The position numbers and the translations under genes are program-made. Source: Rhodospirillaceae bacterium (GTDB lineage Bacteria > Pseudomonadota > Alphaproteobacteria > SP197). Taken from it: a DNA stretch of 8,191 nt. Positions within the stretch are counted from its first letter, which is position 1; every line of letters begins with the position of its first letter. Below, piece after piece: positions 1 to 6,704 of this stretch. The notes under the pieces are model-generated. The model was given only the letters and a program-made list of their open reading frames with translations, made no database searches and was not told the origin of the DNA. The DNA is taken from positions 1 through 8,191 of the forward strand of contig JABIUG010000194.1 of NCBI GenBank assembly GCA_018700655.1, written 5' to 3'.

Positions 1-967
1 CGACGATCTTCACCTTGTCGAAACCGGCATTGTCGAGCTGTTCGCGCAAATGCCAGATGCTTGCCGCCGAAACACCGGTGCTGATGAGGTAACGCAACTC
101 GGCCTCGGAACGGTAGCCACGGATGGCATCGGGCGCGTTACGTTCAAGCACGGCATAACTGGTCTGCGGGTCCAGGCCTTCGACATAACGGCCGCCACCG
201 GTATCGAGCCGCACCGAAAGCTCGCCTGCAGCGGCGAGATCGGGAAAACGGCGACACACGGCCAGCGCATCGGTGACTTCGAGGCCGAAATAGTCGACCA
301 GAACGGTCATTGGCACACCGGGATTGGCCTGGCGGAACATCTCGGCGGCACGCACGGTGCTTCCGGCATAACCGATCAGGGCATGGGGCATCGTGCCGAA
401 ACCCTTCTCGTTGCCGAAAAAATGGGCTGTGGCATCGGTCGCATTACCGATGAAGCCGATGGCATTGGCCTTGCGCCTGGCACGTTCGGAGCCGACCGAG
501 GCGGCATAGGCCATCATCTCGGCCATCTCGGTGCCGGCACAGTGCCGTGCATCCATCGCCAGAAAGCCGGTGTCGGGCATATCCACGCACATGGTGTAGG
601 CGTGATAGGCAGCGACACAGGCAGGGCCAAGCTTCTGCAGGAACAGGGTTTCCAGATCGACCAGCGATGCCAGGGGACCGGTGATGTAGGCGACCGGTTC
701 ACCGGCACCGACCCACTGGCCTTCCTGCAACTGCAGCTCGACCTTGAATTCAACACCGCGCGCAGCCGCGATGGCTTCAAGCCAGTCGACCATCAGGCGT
801 GGCGCGCAAACCACCGGGCGGCGCAGAAAGACGGCATAGGTGACCTCGCAGTCACCAAAGGCCTGCACCGTTGTCTTCGTGCGGTTGAAATAGGTATCGG
901 TCCAGCGCCCGACATCCTGTTCGCGCGGCCAGGCGCCGTTGCCGTGTTTGCCTTCTGCTTCTGCCAT
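1..967 (-). CDS. pncB: Nicotinate phosphoribosyltransferase-like protein, 3' end off the left edge
   Basis: Reading the minus strand from the ATG at 967-965 gives 322 codons with no stop before the window ends, so the C-terminus is missing. Visible landmarks are YFNRT (residues 26-30), DARH (139-142), GTMPHAL (191-197) and RLDT (253-256). These match the type II phosphoribosyltransferase fold of nicotinate phosphoribosyltransferases, and resemble the compact archaeal-type enzymes more than E. coli PncB. Such enzymes join nicotinate and PRPP to make nicotinate mononucleotide, the first step of NAD salvage, in the cytoplasm. The start is supported by a GGGAG Shine-Dalgarno sequence (complement of 974-978), seven bases upstream of the ATG. 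The gene lies downstream of the DAHP synthase gene but is separated from it by 163 bp of hairpin repeats. The related quinolinate and nicotinamide phosphoribosyltransferases share the fold; GTMPHAL favours nicotinate. Confidence 0.83.
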   Translation of the reverse strand, partial: MAEAEGKHGNGAWPREQDVGRWTDTYFNRTKTTVQAFGDCEVTYAVFLRRPVVCAPRLMVDWLEAIAAARGVEFKVELQLQEGQWVGAGEPVAYITGPLASLVDLETLFLQKLGPACVAAYHAYTMCVDMPDTGFLAMDARHCAGTEMAEMMAYAASVGSERARRKANAIGFIGNATDATAHFFGNEKGFGTMPHALIGYAGSTVRAAEMFRQANPGVPMTVLVDYFGLEVTDALAVCRRFPDLAAAGELSVRLDTGGGRYVEGLDPQTSYAVLERNAPDAIRGYRSEAELRYLISTGVSAASIWHLREQLDNAGFDKVKIV

Positions 968-997
968 CGAGCACTCCCGGGTAGGCCACCTGACTTA

Positions 998-1057
998 CCC
1001 TCGCCCGCTTGCGGGAGAGGGAGGGACCCACGGCATCAGCCGTGGGAGGGTGAGGGT
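998..1057. repeat. GC-rich composite intergenic repeat with two nested hairpins
   Basis: Two adjacent inverted repeats are visible. The first has arms at 998-1008 and 1011-1021 (11 bp, one G/A mismatch, two-base loop). The second has perfect 8-bp arms at 1027-1034 and 1039-1046 with a four-base loop. ACCCTC at 997-1002 is also complementary to GAGGGT at 1052-1057, so the unit can fold as a larger cruciform. Blocks of this CCCTC/GAGGG type are often dispersed between genes in GC-rich proteobacteria. No T-tract follows on either strand, so I call it a repeat and not an intrinsic terminator. Confidence 0.75.
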
Positions 1058-1081
1058 CCGGTGCGAATAGCCCCCTCACCC
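1048..1081. repeat. Inverted repeat linking the two hairpin blocks
   Basis: GGGTGAGGG at 1048-1056 and CCCTCACCC at 1073-1081 are perfect 9-bp reverse complements with a 16-base spacer. This pairing is an alternative to, or bridges, the hairpins on either side. Confidence 0.7.
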
Positions 1082-1084
1082 CGG

Positions 1085-1107
1085 CCCTCTCCCCGGCGGG
1101 GAGAGGG
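1085..1107. repeat. Perfect 10-bp hairpin repeat (CCCTCTCCCC / GGGGAGAGGG)
   Basis: The arms at 1085-1094 and 1098-1107 are perfect reverse complements with a three-base loop. The hairpin begins about 23 bases after the stop codon of the DAHP synthase gene in its direction of transcription, so it could stabilise the 3' end or contribute to termination. It lacks the T-tract of an intrinsic terminator. The same motif in diverged form makes up the hairpin at 998-1021, which suggests a repeat family. Confidence 0.75.
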
Positions 1108-1130
1108 AGATCACTGTGACGACCTGAGTC

Positions 1131-2510
1131 TTACTGTGCGGCTGCGGCCCTGACCATCTCGCCACGCTCTTCGCGCAGTTGCTCGGCGATCAGGAACGCA
1201 AGTTCCAGGGCCTGGCTGGCGTTGAGGCGCGGATCACAATGGGTGTGGTAGCGGTTCGACAGGTCATCGTCGCTGATCGCCTGGGCGCCGCCGATACATT
1301 CGGTGACATCACGCCCCGTCATCTCGAAATGAACTCCGCCGGCATGGGTGCCCTCGGCGCGATGGACCGCGAAGAAACCCTTCACCTCGGCCAGGACCCG
1401 CTCGAACGGGCGGGTCTTGTAGCCGCTTGAAGCCTTGATCGTATTGCCGTGCATGGGATCACTCGACCAAACGACATTGCGGCCTTCGCGTTCGACTGTA
1501 CGGATCAGCGGTGGCAGCCCCTCTTCGACCTTGTCGGCGCCCATCCGCACGATCAGCGTCAGGCGACCGGCTTCGTTGGCCGGGTTCAGGATATCGATCA
1601 GGCGGATCAGATCTTCGGGGTCGAGCGAGGGTCCGCATTTCATGCCGATCGGGTTTTTCACGCCGCGCAGGAACTCGACGTGGGCATGGTCAGGCTGGCG
1701 CGTGCGATCGCCGATCCAGAGCATGTGCGCGGAGGTGTCGTACCAGTCGCCGGTCGTCGAATCGACGCGGGTCATGGATTCCTCATAGTTCAGCAGCAGC
1801 GCCTCGTGCGACGTGTAGAACTCGGTCTCGCGCATCTGGGGTACACGCTCGGGCGTCAGGCCGCAGGCGGCCATGAACGAAAGCGATTCCTGGATGCGAT
1901 CGGCCATTTCGCTGTAGCGGTGGCCCTGTGGGCTATCGGCGACGAAATCATTGTTCCAGCTCGAAACCCGTTGCAGGTCCGCAAAACCGCCCTGGGCAAA
2001 GGCACGCAGCAGGTTCAGCGTCGAAGCTGCCTGATGGTAGGCACGCAGGATGCGCTTGGGATCGGGAATGCGCGAGGGCTCATCGAAATCGATGCCGTTG
2101 ATGATGTCGCCCCTGTAGCTCGGCAGTTCGACATCGCCCTGGGTCTCGGTCGGCGCCGAACGCGGCTTGGCGAACTGGCCTGCCATGCGCCCGACCTTCA
2201 CGACCGGCAGCGAGGCGCCAAAGGTCAGCACCACAGCCATCTGCAAAAGCACCTTGAAGGTGTCGCGAATGTTGTCTGGATGGAACTCGGCAAAACTCTC
2301 CGCGCAATCGCCGCCCTGAAGCAGGAATGCGTCACCGGCCGCAACGCCGGCCAGTGCGCTTTTCAGGTTGCGGGCCTCACCTGCAAAAACCAGCGGCGGA
2401 GAGGTGCGCAGCTGCGCCTCGACGTCACCCAGAGCATCGGCGCTGGGATAAAACGGGACCTGCTGAACAGGAAGGTCGCGCCAGGTCGACGGGGTCCAAT
2501 TCGCGGTCAT
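1131..2510 (-). CDS. aroG: Class II (plant/mycobacterial-type) 3-deoxy-7-phosphoheptulonate synthase
   Basis: This 459-residue cytoplasmic enzyme condenses phosphoenolpyruvate and erythrose 4-phosphate to DAHP, the entry step of the shikimate pathway to aromatic amino acids. Expected metal ligands are all present: C69 (in QGGDCAESF), H354 (DPMHGN), E396 (GGVHFEMTG) and D426 (CDPRLN). Spacing of 42 and 30 residues between the last three equals that of the M. tuberculosis enzyme (H369, E411, D441). Substrate-binding basic residues R108, R269, K291 and R322 also fall at the expected places. Length agrees with the roughly 460 residues of the family, so it is full length. The ATG start has GAGG (complement of 2517-2520) six bases upstream. 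It is preceded by a 261-bp gap with its own candidate promoter and so is probably transcribed independently of the oxygenase gene. The name aroG follows mycobacterial usage; feedback control cannot be read from the sequence. Confidence 0.96.
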   Translation of the reverse strand: MTANWTPSTWRDLPVQQVPFYPSADALGDVEAQLRTSPPLVFAGEARNLKSALAGVAAGDAFLLQGGDCAESFAEFHPDNIRDTFKVLLQMAVVLTFGASLPVVKVGRMAGQFAKPRSAPTETQGDVELPSYRGDIINGIDFDEPSRIPDPKRILRAYHQAASTLNLLRAFAQGGFADLQRVSSWNNDFVADSPQGHRYSEMADRIQESLSFMAACGLTPERVPQMRETEFYTSHEALLLNYEESMTRVDSTTGDWYDTSAHMLWIGDRTRQPDHAHVEFLRGVKNPIGMKCGPSLDPEDLIRLIDILNPANEAGRLTLIVRMGADKVEEGLPPLIRTVEREGRNVVWSSDPMHGNTIKASSGYKTRPFERVLAEVKGFFAVHRAEGTHAGGVHFEMTGRDVTECIGGAQAISDDDLSNRYHTHCDPRLNASQALELAFLIAEQLREERGEMVRAAAAQ

Positions 2511-2557
2511 GTCATGCCTCGTTTCATACGTTTAGGCCGCCTTCGCGACCGTTGAAG

Positions 2558-2566
2558 TTATCCACA
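2558..2566 (+). promoter_or_regulatory. Perfect DnaA-box sequence (TTATCCACA)
   Basis: The nine bases match the strongest E. coli DnaA-binding site exactly. The site lies between the candidate -10 element (2582-2587) and the DAHP synthase start codon (2510), just downstream of the predicted transcription start. It is the only full match I found in the window. Occupancy by DnaA could repress this promoter, but a lone box may also be coincidental. Confidence 0.45.
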
Positions 2567-2581
2567 AGCGTGGGACCGGCG

Positions 2582-2610
2582 TCTATACGCCCGGATTCCA
2601 GCGTTTTCCA
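2582..2610 (-). promoter_or_regulatory. Candidate sigma-70-type promoter of the DAHP synthase gene
   Basis: On the minus strand, TGGAAA (complement of 2605-2610, 4/6 to TTGACA) and TATAGA (complement of 2582-2587, 4/6 to TATAAT) are separated by exactly 17 bases. Transcription would begin near 2575, leaving a leader of about 65 bases before the ATG at 2510. The match is moderate and is judged by eye only. Confidence 0.35.
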
Positions 2611-2771
2611 GTGAAACCTTCCCTCGAAACGGTTGGTCAGGAGCTGCCCGGACGAATACCACCGCAGCGCACGATGTGGTCATTTGGCATTCGGTGATCA
2701 AGCCGTTGATGTCTCGGGGCTTACAAAGCTACGTCAAGTGCCAACACAGCAATGATTTCGCGTTCCCGGCG

Positions 2772-3767
2772 TCAGCCGTCGTAACGCTCCAACCGGTTGA
2801 CGCTCTCGTCGCGGATGTCGTCGATCGCGACATCGATTTCGGAGCGCACGTCCTCCAGTGCAGCGATGAGAACGCCGCGATCGTCGGTGAAGGGGAGTTC
2901 CTCGAGCAGCCGGTCGATCTTTGCCCGTGCGAGCCATGCCTTGTGCCTGGCCCATTCGGGATAAACGATGTGGGCCGGATCCATCGTCGTGTAGCTGCGA
3001 ATCTTGTTGGTTTCATCAAGGTCGATGTCACCGGGCTGGTAGCAGACCAGGAACGAGGTCCGCTCGGCAGCCTGGTTCAGCGGCGCCGCGCGGTGCACCA
3101 CCATGTTGCCCTGCTGGACGGTCGCCCAACCGGGCCCGGGATACTCGACCGCAACGACGCGGTCACGCGGCACACCCTGACCCGCAGCCTGCATTTGTGA
3201 CAACTCGGCCTTGGTACCGGTGAAAAATTCGAAGCGGCCACCATCAAGCTCCCTTGGGTCACTGGCTGCCATGACGTAGTCGATGCCGACGATATCGTGA
3301 TGCCATTCGTCGATCGCCTCGCCAAGCTCGTCGGGCGCATAGTTGAAGTGCGAAAGCGCAAGGCCTGTGAGCGCGGACGGGACAAGTTCGGCCTCGAGTT
3401 GATCGCCCACGAACCCGGCCACCTCAGAGCTTCGCGCCAGGTCCCTGATGAACTTCGAACGGTAGGCCGGGTAACGCACCATTGCTGAGGCCCGTTCCGA
3501 TCGCTGCTTGAAGACCTTCAACCGCCTGGAGACATCCAGCATCGCCGAAGCACCCTCGTCTGACAGGATACGGAACGGCCCCGCCACAGCGACATCGCTG
3601 GGGCAGCGAGCGATTTCATCGTCGCTGTAGCCGAAGTCACCCAGGCGATAGACCTCTTGGCTCGCTTCGAATTGAAGGTGGCGCGACGGAACGAACCCGG
3701 GTTCGTCGTCGAGCACATCAACACCATCGGGAATCGTTGCCGGGAACTCGATTTGCTTGAGCGTCAT
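2772..3767 (-). CDS. Putative Fe(II)/2-oxoglutarate-dependent oxygenase, substrate unknown
   Basis: I do not recognise the specific family of this 331-residue protein. A WHHD segment supplies an HxD pair (H156, D158). About 67 residues later comes a distal histidine (H225, in VVHRAAP), and R236 follows eleven residues after that. HxD...H plus an Arg 9-12 residues on is the Fe(II)- and 2-oxoglutarate-binding layout of the double-stranded beta-helix oxygenases. A GNMVVH strand before the distal His also fits. The C-terminal 60 residues are charged and probably helical. No signal peptide or membrane segment is seen. The ATG start has a strong GGAGGT (complement of 3774-3779) six bases upstream. 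It lies 63 bp downstream of glutathione reductase on the same strand and may share its transcript. A prolyl- or amino-acid-hydroxylase type activity is possible but unproven, as is the cofactor assignment. Confidence 0.7.
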   Translation of the reverse strand: MTLKQIEFPATIPDGVDVLDDEPGFVPSRHLQFEASQEVYRLGDFGYSDDEIARCPSDVAVAGPFRILSDEGASAMLDVSRRLKVFKQRSERASAMVRYPAYRSKFIRDLARSSEVAGFVGDQLEAELVPSALTGLALSHFNYAPDELGEAIDEWHHDIVGIDYVMAASDPRELDGGRFEFFTGTKAELSQMQAAGQGVPRDRVVAVEYPGPGWATVQQGNMVVHRAAPLNQAAERTSFLVCYQPGDIDLDETNKIRSYTTMDPAHIVYPEWARHKAWLARAKIDRLLEELPFTDDRGVLIAALEDVRSEIDVAIDDIRDESVNRLERYDG

Positions 3768-3830
3768 CGTTCCACCTCCGGGCAGTGAAGGCAGCTTGCG
3801 CCCAAAGCCCCAATGGGATCAATACATTGG

Positions 3831-5210
3831 CTACTCGGCAGCCTCGCGCGCGCCACTGCGGGTGACCTCGCGCATGGTGACGAACTCCTCTGCACTGGTC
3901 GGGTGGATTCCGATGGTTGAATCAAAGATCGCCTTGGTCGCTCCTGCTTTCAGCGCGACGGCGAACCCCTGCATCATCTCGCCCGCCTCGGGACCGATCA
4001 TGTGCGCGCCGATTACGCGATCCGTGCTCCTGATCACAATGAGTTTCATCAGCGTACGTTCTTCATTTAGCGAGATCGTGTGTTTGAGCGGACGGAACTC
4101 CGAAAGATAGACATCGATGTCGTCAGCATGGGCTTCGCGCGCCTGTGCCTCGGTCAGGCCGACGCTGCCGATCGGCGGCTGGCTGAAGACGGCCGAGGGC
4201 ACATTGCTGTAGTCGACCGTGGTCGGCTTGCCTCCAAACAGCGTGTTGGCGACCGCCATACCCTCGGTCGTCGCAACCGGCGTCAGTTCGATCCGGCCCA
4301 ACACGTCGCCCAGCGCCAAAATCGACGGCACATTGCTGCGGAAATGTTCGTCGACCGCGATCGTGCCGTTGTCGTTCAGTTGAACGCCCGCCTCTTCCAG
4401 GCCGATGCCACGGGTCGCAGGACGCCGGCCGGTGGCATACATCACCATGTCGGTTTCGATCCGCTCGCCGTTATTGAGGTCGGCAACCAATCTGTCGCCC
4501 TTCTTCTCGACCATATCGATGTTGCAGTTGAACACCAGGTCGATACCTTTCTTGCGCATCTCCGTGGCGAGATGCTCGCGGATATCATCGTCGAAACCAC
4601 GCAGGAAATGCGGGCCGCGGTACAGCTGGGTCAACTTGACCCCCAGACCATGGAGAATGCCTGCAAACTCGACCGCGATGTAACCGCCGCCAACGATCAC
4701 GGCCTCCTTCGGCAGAGTATCGAGGAAAAACATCTCGTTGGAGGTGACAACATGTTCCTTGCCCGGAAAATCGGGCACATGGGGCCAGCCACCGACTGCG
4801 ATCAGGATGTTCTCAGCCGTGAAGGTCTTGCCATCCATCTCGACAGTGTGCGGATCGACCACGCGGGCATGGCCCCACAACACTTCGCAACCGGCTGCGG
4901 TGAGCATGCGGTCGTAGATCCCGGTCAACCGATCGATCTCGGCAGTCTTGTTGTCACGCAAGGTCGGCCAGTCGAATTTCGGTTGGCCGACGGTCCATCC
5001 GAAACGCGCGGCATCGTGGAAATCCTCGGCAAAGTGGGCGGCATAACTGAAGAGTTTCTTGGGCACGCAGCCGACATTGACGCAGGTTCCGCCCCAATAA
5101 CGTTCCTCGGCGATCGCCACACGGGCCCCCATCCCGGCCGAAAATCGTGCTGCGCGAACACCGCCGGAACCACCACCGACGACAAACAGATCATAATCGT
5201 ATTCAGACAC
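3831..5210 (-). CDS. gor: Glutathione-disulfide reductase (NADPH)
   Basis: This 459-residue flavoenzyme reduces oxidised glutathione with NADPH in the cytoplasm. An N-terminal FAD-binding GGGSGG loop spans residues 12-17. The redox-active pair C43/C48 sits in GGTCVNVGCVPKKL. A second nucleotide-binding loop, GGGYIAVEFAG (174-184), is followed by R198 and R204, the arginines that select NADPH in the E. coli enzyme at the same numbering. ATGRRP (259-264) and ALGDV (299-303) are further FAD-domain landmarks. The C-terminal HPTSAEE carries the catalytic H436/E441 pair. Length is typical of the family and no key residue is missing. Related trypanothione, mercuric and lipoamide reductases are less likely because of the arginine pair and C-terminal motif. 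The start is GTG, decided by a strong upstream Shine-Dalgarno sequence. An inverted repeat lies 64-94 bp upstream of it. Confidence 0.96.
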   Translation of the reverse strand: MSEYDYDLFVVGGGSGGVRAARFSAGMGARVAIAEERYWGGTCVNVGCVPKKLFSYAAHFAEDFHDAARFGWTVGQPKFDWPTLRDNKTAEIDRLTGIYDRMLTAAGCEVLWGHARVVDPHTVEMDGKTFTAENILIAVGGWPHVPDFPGKEHVVTSNEMFFLDTLPKEAVIVGGGYIAVEFAGILHGLGVKLTQLYRGPHFLRGFDDDIREHLATEMRKKGIDLVFNCNIDMVEKKGDRLVADLNNGERIETDMVMYATGRRPATRGIGLEEAGVQLNDNGTIAVDEHFRSNVPSILALGDVLGRIELTPVATTEGMAVANTLFGGKPTTVDYSNVPSAVFSQPPIGSVGLTEAQAREAHADDIDVYLSEFRPLKHTISLNEERTLMKLIVIRSTDRVIGAHMIGPEAGEMMQGFAVALKAGATKAIFDSTIGIHPTSAEEFVTMREVTRSGAREAAE

Positions 5211-5217
5211 GTACGGT

Positions 5218-5223
5218 CCTCCT
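5218..5223 (-). promoter_or_regulatory. Ribosome binding site of gor that fixes a GTG start
   Basis: The minus strand reads AGGAGG, seven bases before the GTG at 5210-5208. No ATG precedes the FAD-binding loop at the correct distance, so this site decides the non-ATG start. Confidence 0.8.
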
Positions 5224-5273
5224 GCGCGGGCAAGCCCGGCTCTACCTCTGAAAGTTTGAACAACTTCGCAGGT

Positions 5274-5304
5274 TCATGCGCAATCGAAACGCCAATGCGC
5301 ATGA
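5274..5304. promoter_or_regulatory. Inverted repeat upstream of gor, candidate regulator operator
   Basis: TCATGCGCA (5274-5282) and TGCGCATGA (5296-5304) are perfect 9-bp reverse complements separated by 13 bases. The half-sites begin 22 bp apart, close to two helical turns, so both face the same side of the DNA as expected for a dimeric repressor or activator. As RNA it could form a 9-bp hairpin, but no T-tract follows it on the minus strand, so a terminator is unlikely. The regulator is unknown. Confidence 0.45.
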
Positions 5305-5327
5305 GCCTGACTTGCTCTTATGTCGGC

Positions 5328-5720
5328 CTAATATGGTGCGGTTTCGTTCGGTTCCCAGAGTTCGATCTTGTTTCCCTCGGGGTCGATGAACCAGCAGAAC
5401 CGTCCGTAGGTTTCGATATCGATCGTGTCGTTGACGTCTGCACCGGCCTCACGCAGGCGCACGAGCATGCCGTCGAGATCATCGACCCGGAAGTTCAGCA
5501 TGAAGGGTTTGTCGGACGGCTCGAAGTAGTGCGTATCCCGCGCAAACGGGGCCAAAACAGTGTGTCCGGTGCCACCAGGCTGGGGGTCATCACCCCAGAC
5601 GAACGTGACGACGCCGCTGTCCGGGGTCTCGAGGCCCAGAACGTCGCGGTACCAATCTGCCAGTGCCTTGGGATCATCCGACTTGAAGAAAACACCGCCA
5701 ATGCCGGTCACACGCGCCAT
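5328..5720 (-). CDS. VOC-fold (glyoxalase/bleomycin-resistance-like) protein
   Basis: This 130-residue protein has two beta-alpha-beta-beta-beta modules of the vicinal oxygen chelate fold. The first runs from about GIGGVFFKSDDP (residues 6-17). The second starts at FMLNFRVDD (73-81) and ends with FIDPEGNKIELWEP (111-124), the usual C-terminal signature. E120 is in the place of the last metal-ligand glutamate and H53 may be a second ligand. The positions usually held by His at the start of each module are G8/G9 and N76, so it is probably not a classical glyoxalase I. I place the start at the ATG 5720-5718. A TTG at 5726-5724 is in frame but overlaps the zntB stop. Only two bases separate it from that stop and its own Shine-Dalgarno sequence is weak, so it may be translationally coupled to zntB. 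The substrate is unknown. Confidence 0.8.
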   Translation of the reverse strand: MARVTGIGGVFFKSDDPKALADWYRDVLGLETPDSGVVTFVWGDDPQPGGTGHTVLAPFARDTHYFEPSDKPFMLNFRVDDLDGMLVRLREAGADVNDTIDIETYGRFCWFIDPEGNKIELWEPNETAPY

Positions 5721-5722
5721 GA

Positions 5723-6704
5723 TCAAATCAACTTGAGCCAGCGCATCACTGCCAGTTCGGCGGCAGCGAGCGCGGCGATCAGGCCGACGATCAGAACAAA
5801 CGACCAGGTTTCCCCAGCGCCGGGAACAGCGACATTCATGCCCATCAGTCCGGCAATCAAACCGGCAGGCAAAAAAAGGGTCGCGACGACGGTCAGGAGG
5901 TACATCGTGCGGTTCATGCGCTCGGCAAGGCGCGTGGCGATCTCTTCGTGAATCACGGCAGCGCGCTCACGCACGGCGTCGAGGTCTTCGACGGTATGGA
6001 TTGTTCTGTCGACGAACTCGCGCAGGTGGCCCCGGTTTTCCGCGTCGAGCCAAGGCAGCGTGGCCCATGAGGTGGAGCATGGCATCACGTTGGGGCGCGA
6101 GATAGCGCCGCAATGTGATCGCGCGGCGGCGGATGGTTGCCAGTTCACCCCGACATTCCGTGACGCGTCCGGCCAGGACCCGATCCTCGAGATCATCGAC
6201 CTGGTCTTCGACTGCATCGATCACCGGCGCCACGCGATCGAGCAGGCCGTCGATCAGGCGGGTCAGAAACTCACCTTCGTTGCGCGGACCGAAACCGGCC
6301 TCCAGGGCATCGCGCAGCTTAAGGATAGTGCGCACCGGCCGGCGTCGAAGGGTCACGATCAGACCTTCGCCGACCCAGATGCGGACCGAAACCATGTCTT
6401 CCAGCGCGTCACCTTCGTTAAAATTGACCCCGCGGAGAACGATCAGAAGGCGGTCCTGTATTCGAATGACGCGGGGGCGAATTTCATCATCGAGCAACGT
6501 ACGGGTGATTCCAGGATCCACGGGAGCATGCTGTCTGATGAATTCTCGAACTTCTTCTGAATCACGCTCCAGATGGAGCCACACCGGTGGGCTTCCGGGC
6601 GCACGCGCCCTGATCTCAGGCCAACCAATCTGGGTCCCTCCACCCTCGCCGTTAAGGGCGTAGGCGCAAATCAGCCCCTGATCAGAAGTAATCTCTGCCG
6701 TCAT
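5723..6704 (-). pseudogene. zntB: ZntB/CorA-type zinc or divalent cation channel, frameshifted
   Basis: The 5' part (6704-6066) encodes the N-terminal 213 residues of a ZntB-like cytoplasmic domain, including VWLHLERD (41-48), RGVNFNEG (91-98) and YLAPQRDAM (201-209). The matching C-terminal part lies in a different frame: TLPWLD, MNRTMYLL, the pore signature GMN (288-290) and two membrane helices at about 268-287 and 301-322. Removing one G from the GGG complementary to 6064-6066 joins them into a 326-residue protein, the normal length for ZntB (about 327). As it stands, translation adds 32 unrelated residues and stops at 5967, losing both membrane helices. ZntB/CorA proteins form pentameric inner-membrane channels for Zn2+ or Mg2+; which ion cannot be told here. 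The ATG abuts the TAG stop of the CDF gene. The intact downstream frame means that either the mutation is recent or the read is one base too long. Confidence 0.87.

Larger units (their letters stand above)
2511..2771. other. Intergenic region between the oxygenase and DAHP synthase genes
   Basis: This 261-bp gap is less GC-rich by eye than the flanking genes. It holds the candidate promoter at 2582-2610 and the DnaA box at 2558-2566. In the half nearest the oxygenase stop I see no convincing intrinsic terminator, only a weak 5-bp inverted repeat, and no credible small gene. Confidence 0.6.

Noticed and set aside
50..1153. A 367-codon open frame on the plus strand
   Set aside because: It is antisense to the phosphoribosyltransferase gene and runs through the hairpin repeats, which a real protein would be unlikely to do.
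1449..2555. A 368-codon open frame on the plus strand
   Set aside because: It is antisense to the well-supported class II DAHP synthase gene and its composition looks like a reverse-complement shadow.
2558..2566. A chromosomal replication origin at the DnaA box
   Set aside because: There is only one box, no AT-rich unwinding region, and no dnaA, dnaN, parAB or hemE-type neighbours.
2710..2760. TTGACG on the minus strand as a -35 promoter element after the oxygenase gene
   Set aside because: No acceptable -10 hexamer is found 16-18 bases downstream.
3810..3830. CCAATG/CATTGG inverted repeat after the gor stop as a terminator
   Set aside because: The stem is only 6 bp with a nine-base loop and no T-tract, and the next gene starts 63 bp after the gor stop with a strong ribosome binding site. 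Read-through seems likelier.
4080..5951. A 623-codon open frame on the plus strand
   Set aside because: It runs antisense through glutathione reductase, the intergenic gap, the VOC gene and the end of zntB. It shows no recognisable domain and crosses gene boundaries, as expected from GC-rich codon bias.
6059..6072. Programmed +1 ribosomal frameshifting in zntB
   Set aside because: No recognised slippery site, rare codon or stop is present at the junction, and ZntB family members are not known to use frameshifting. Mutation or read error is simpler.
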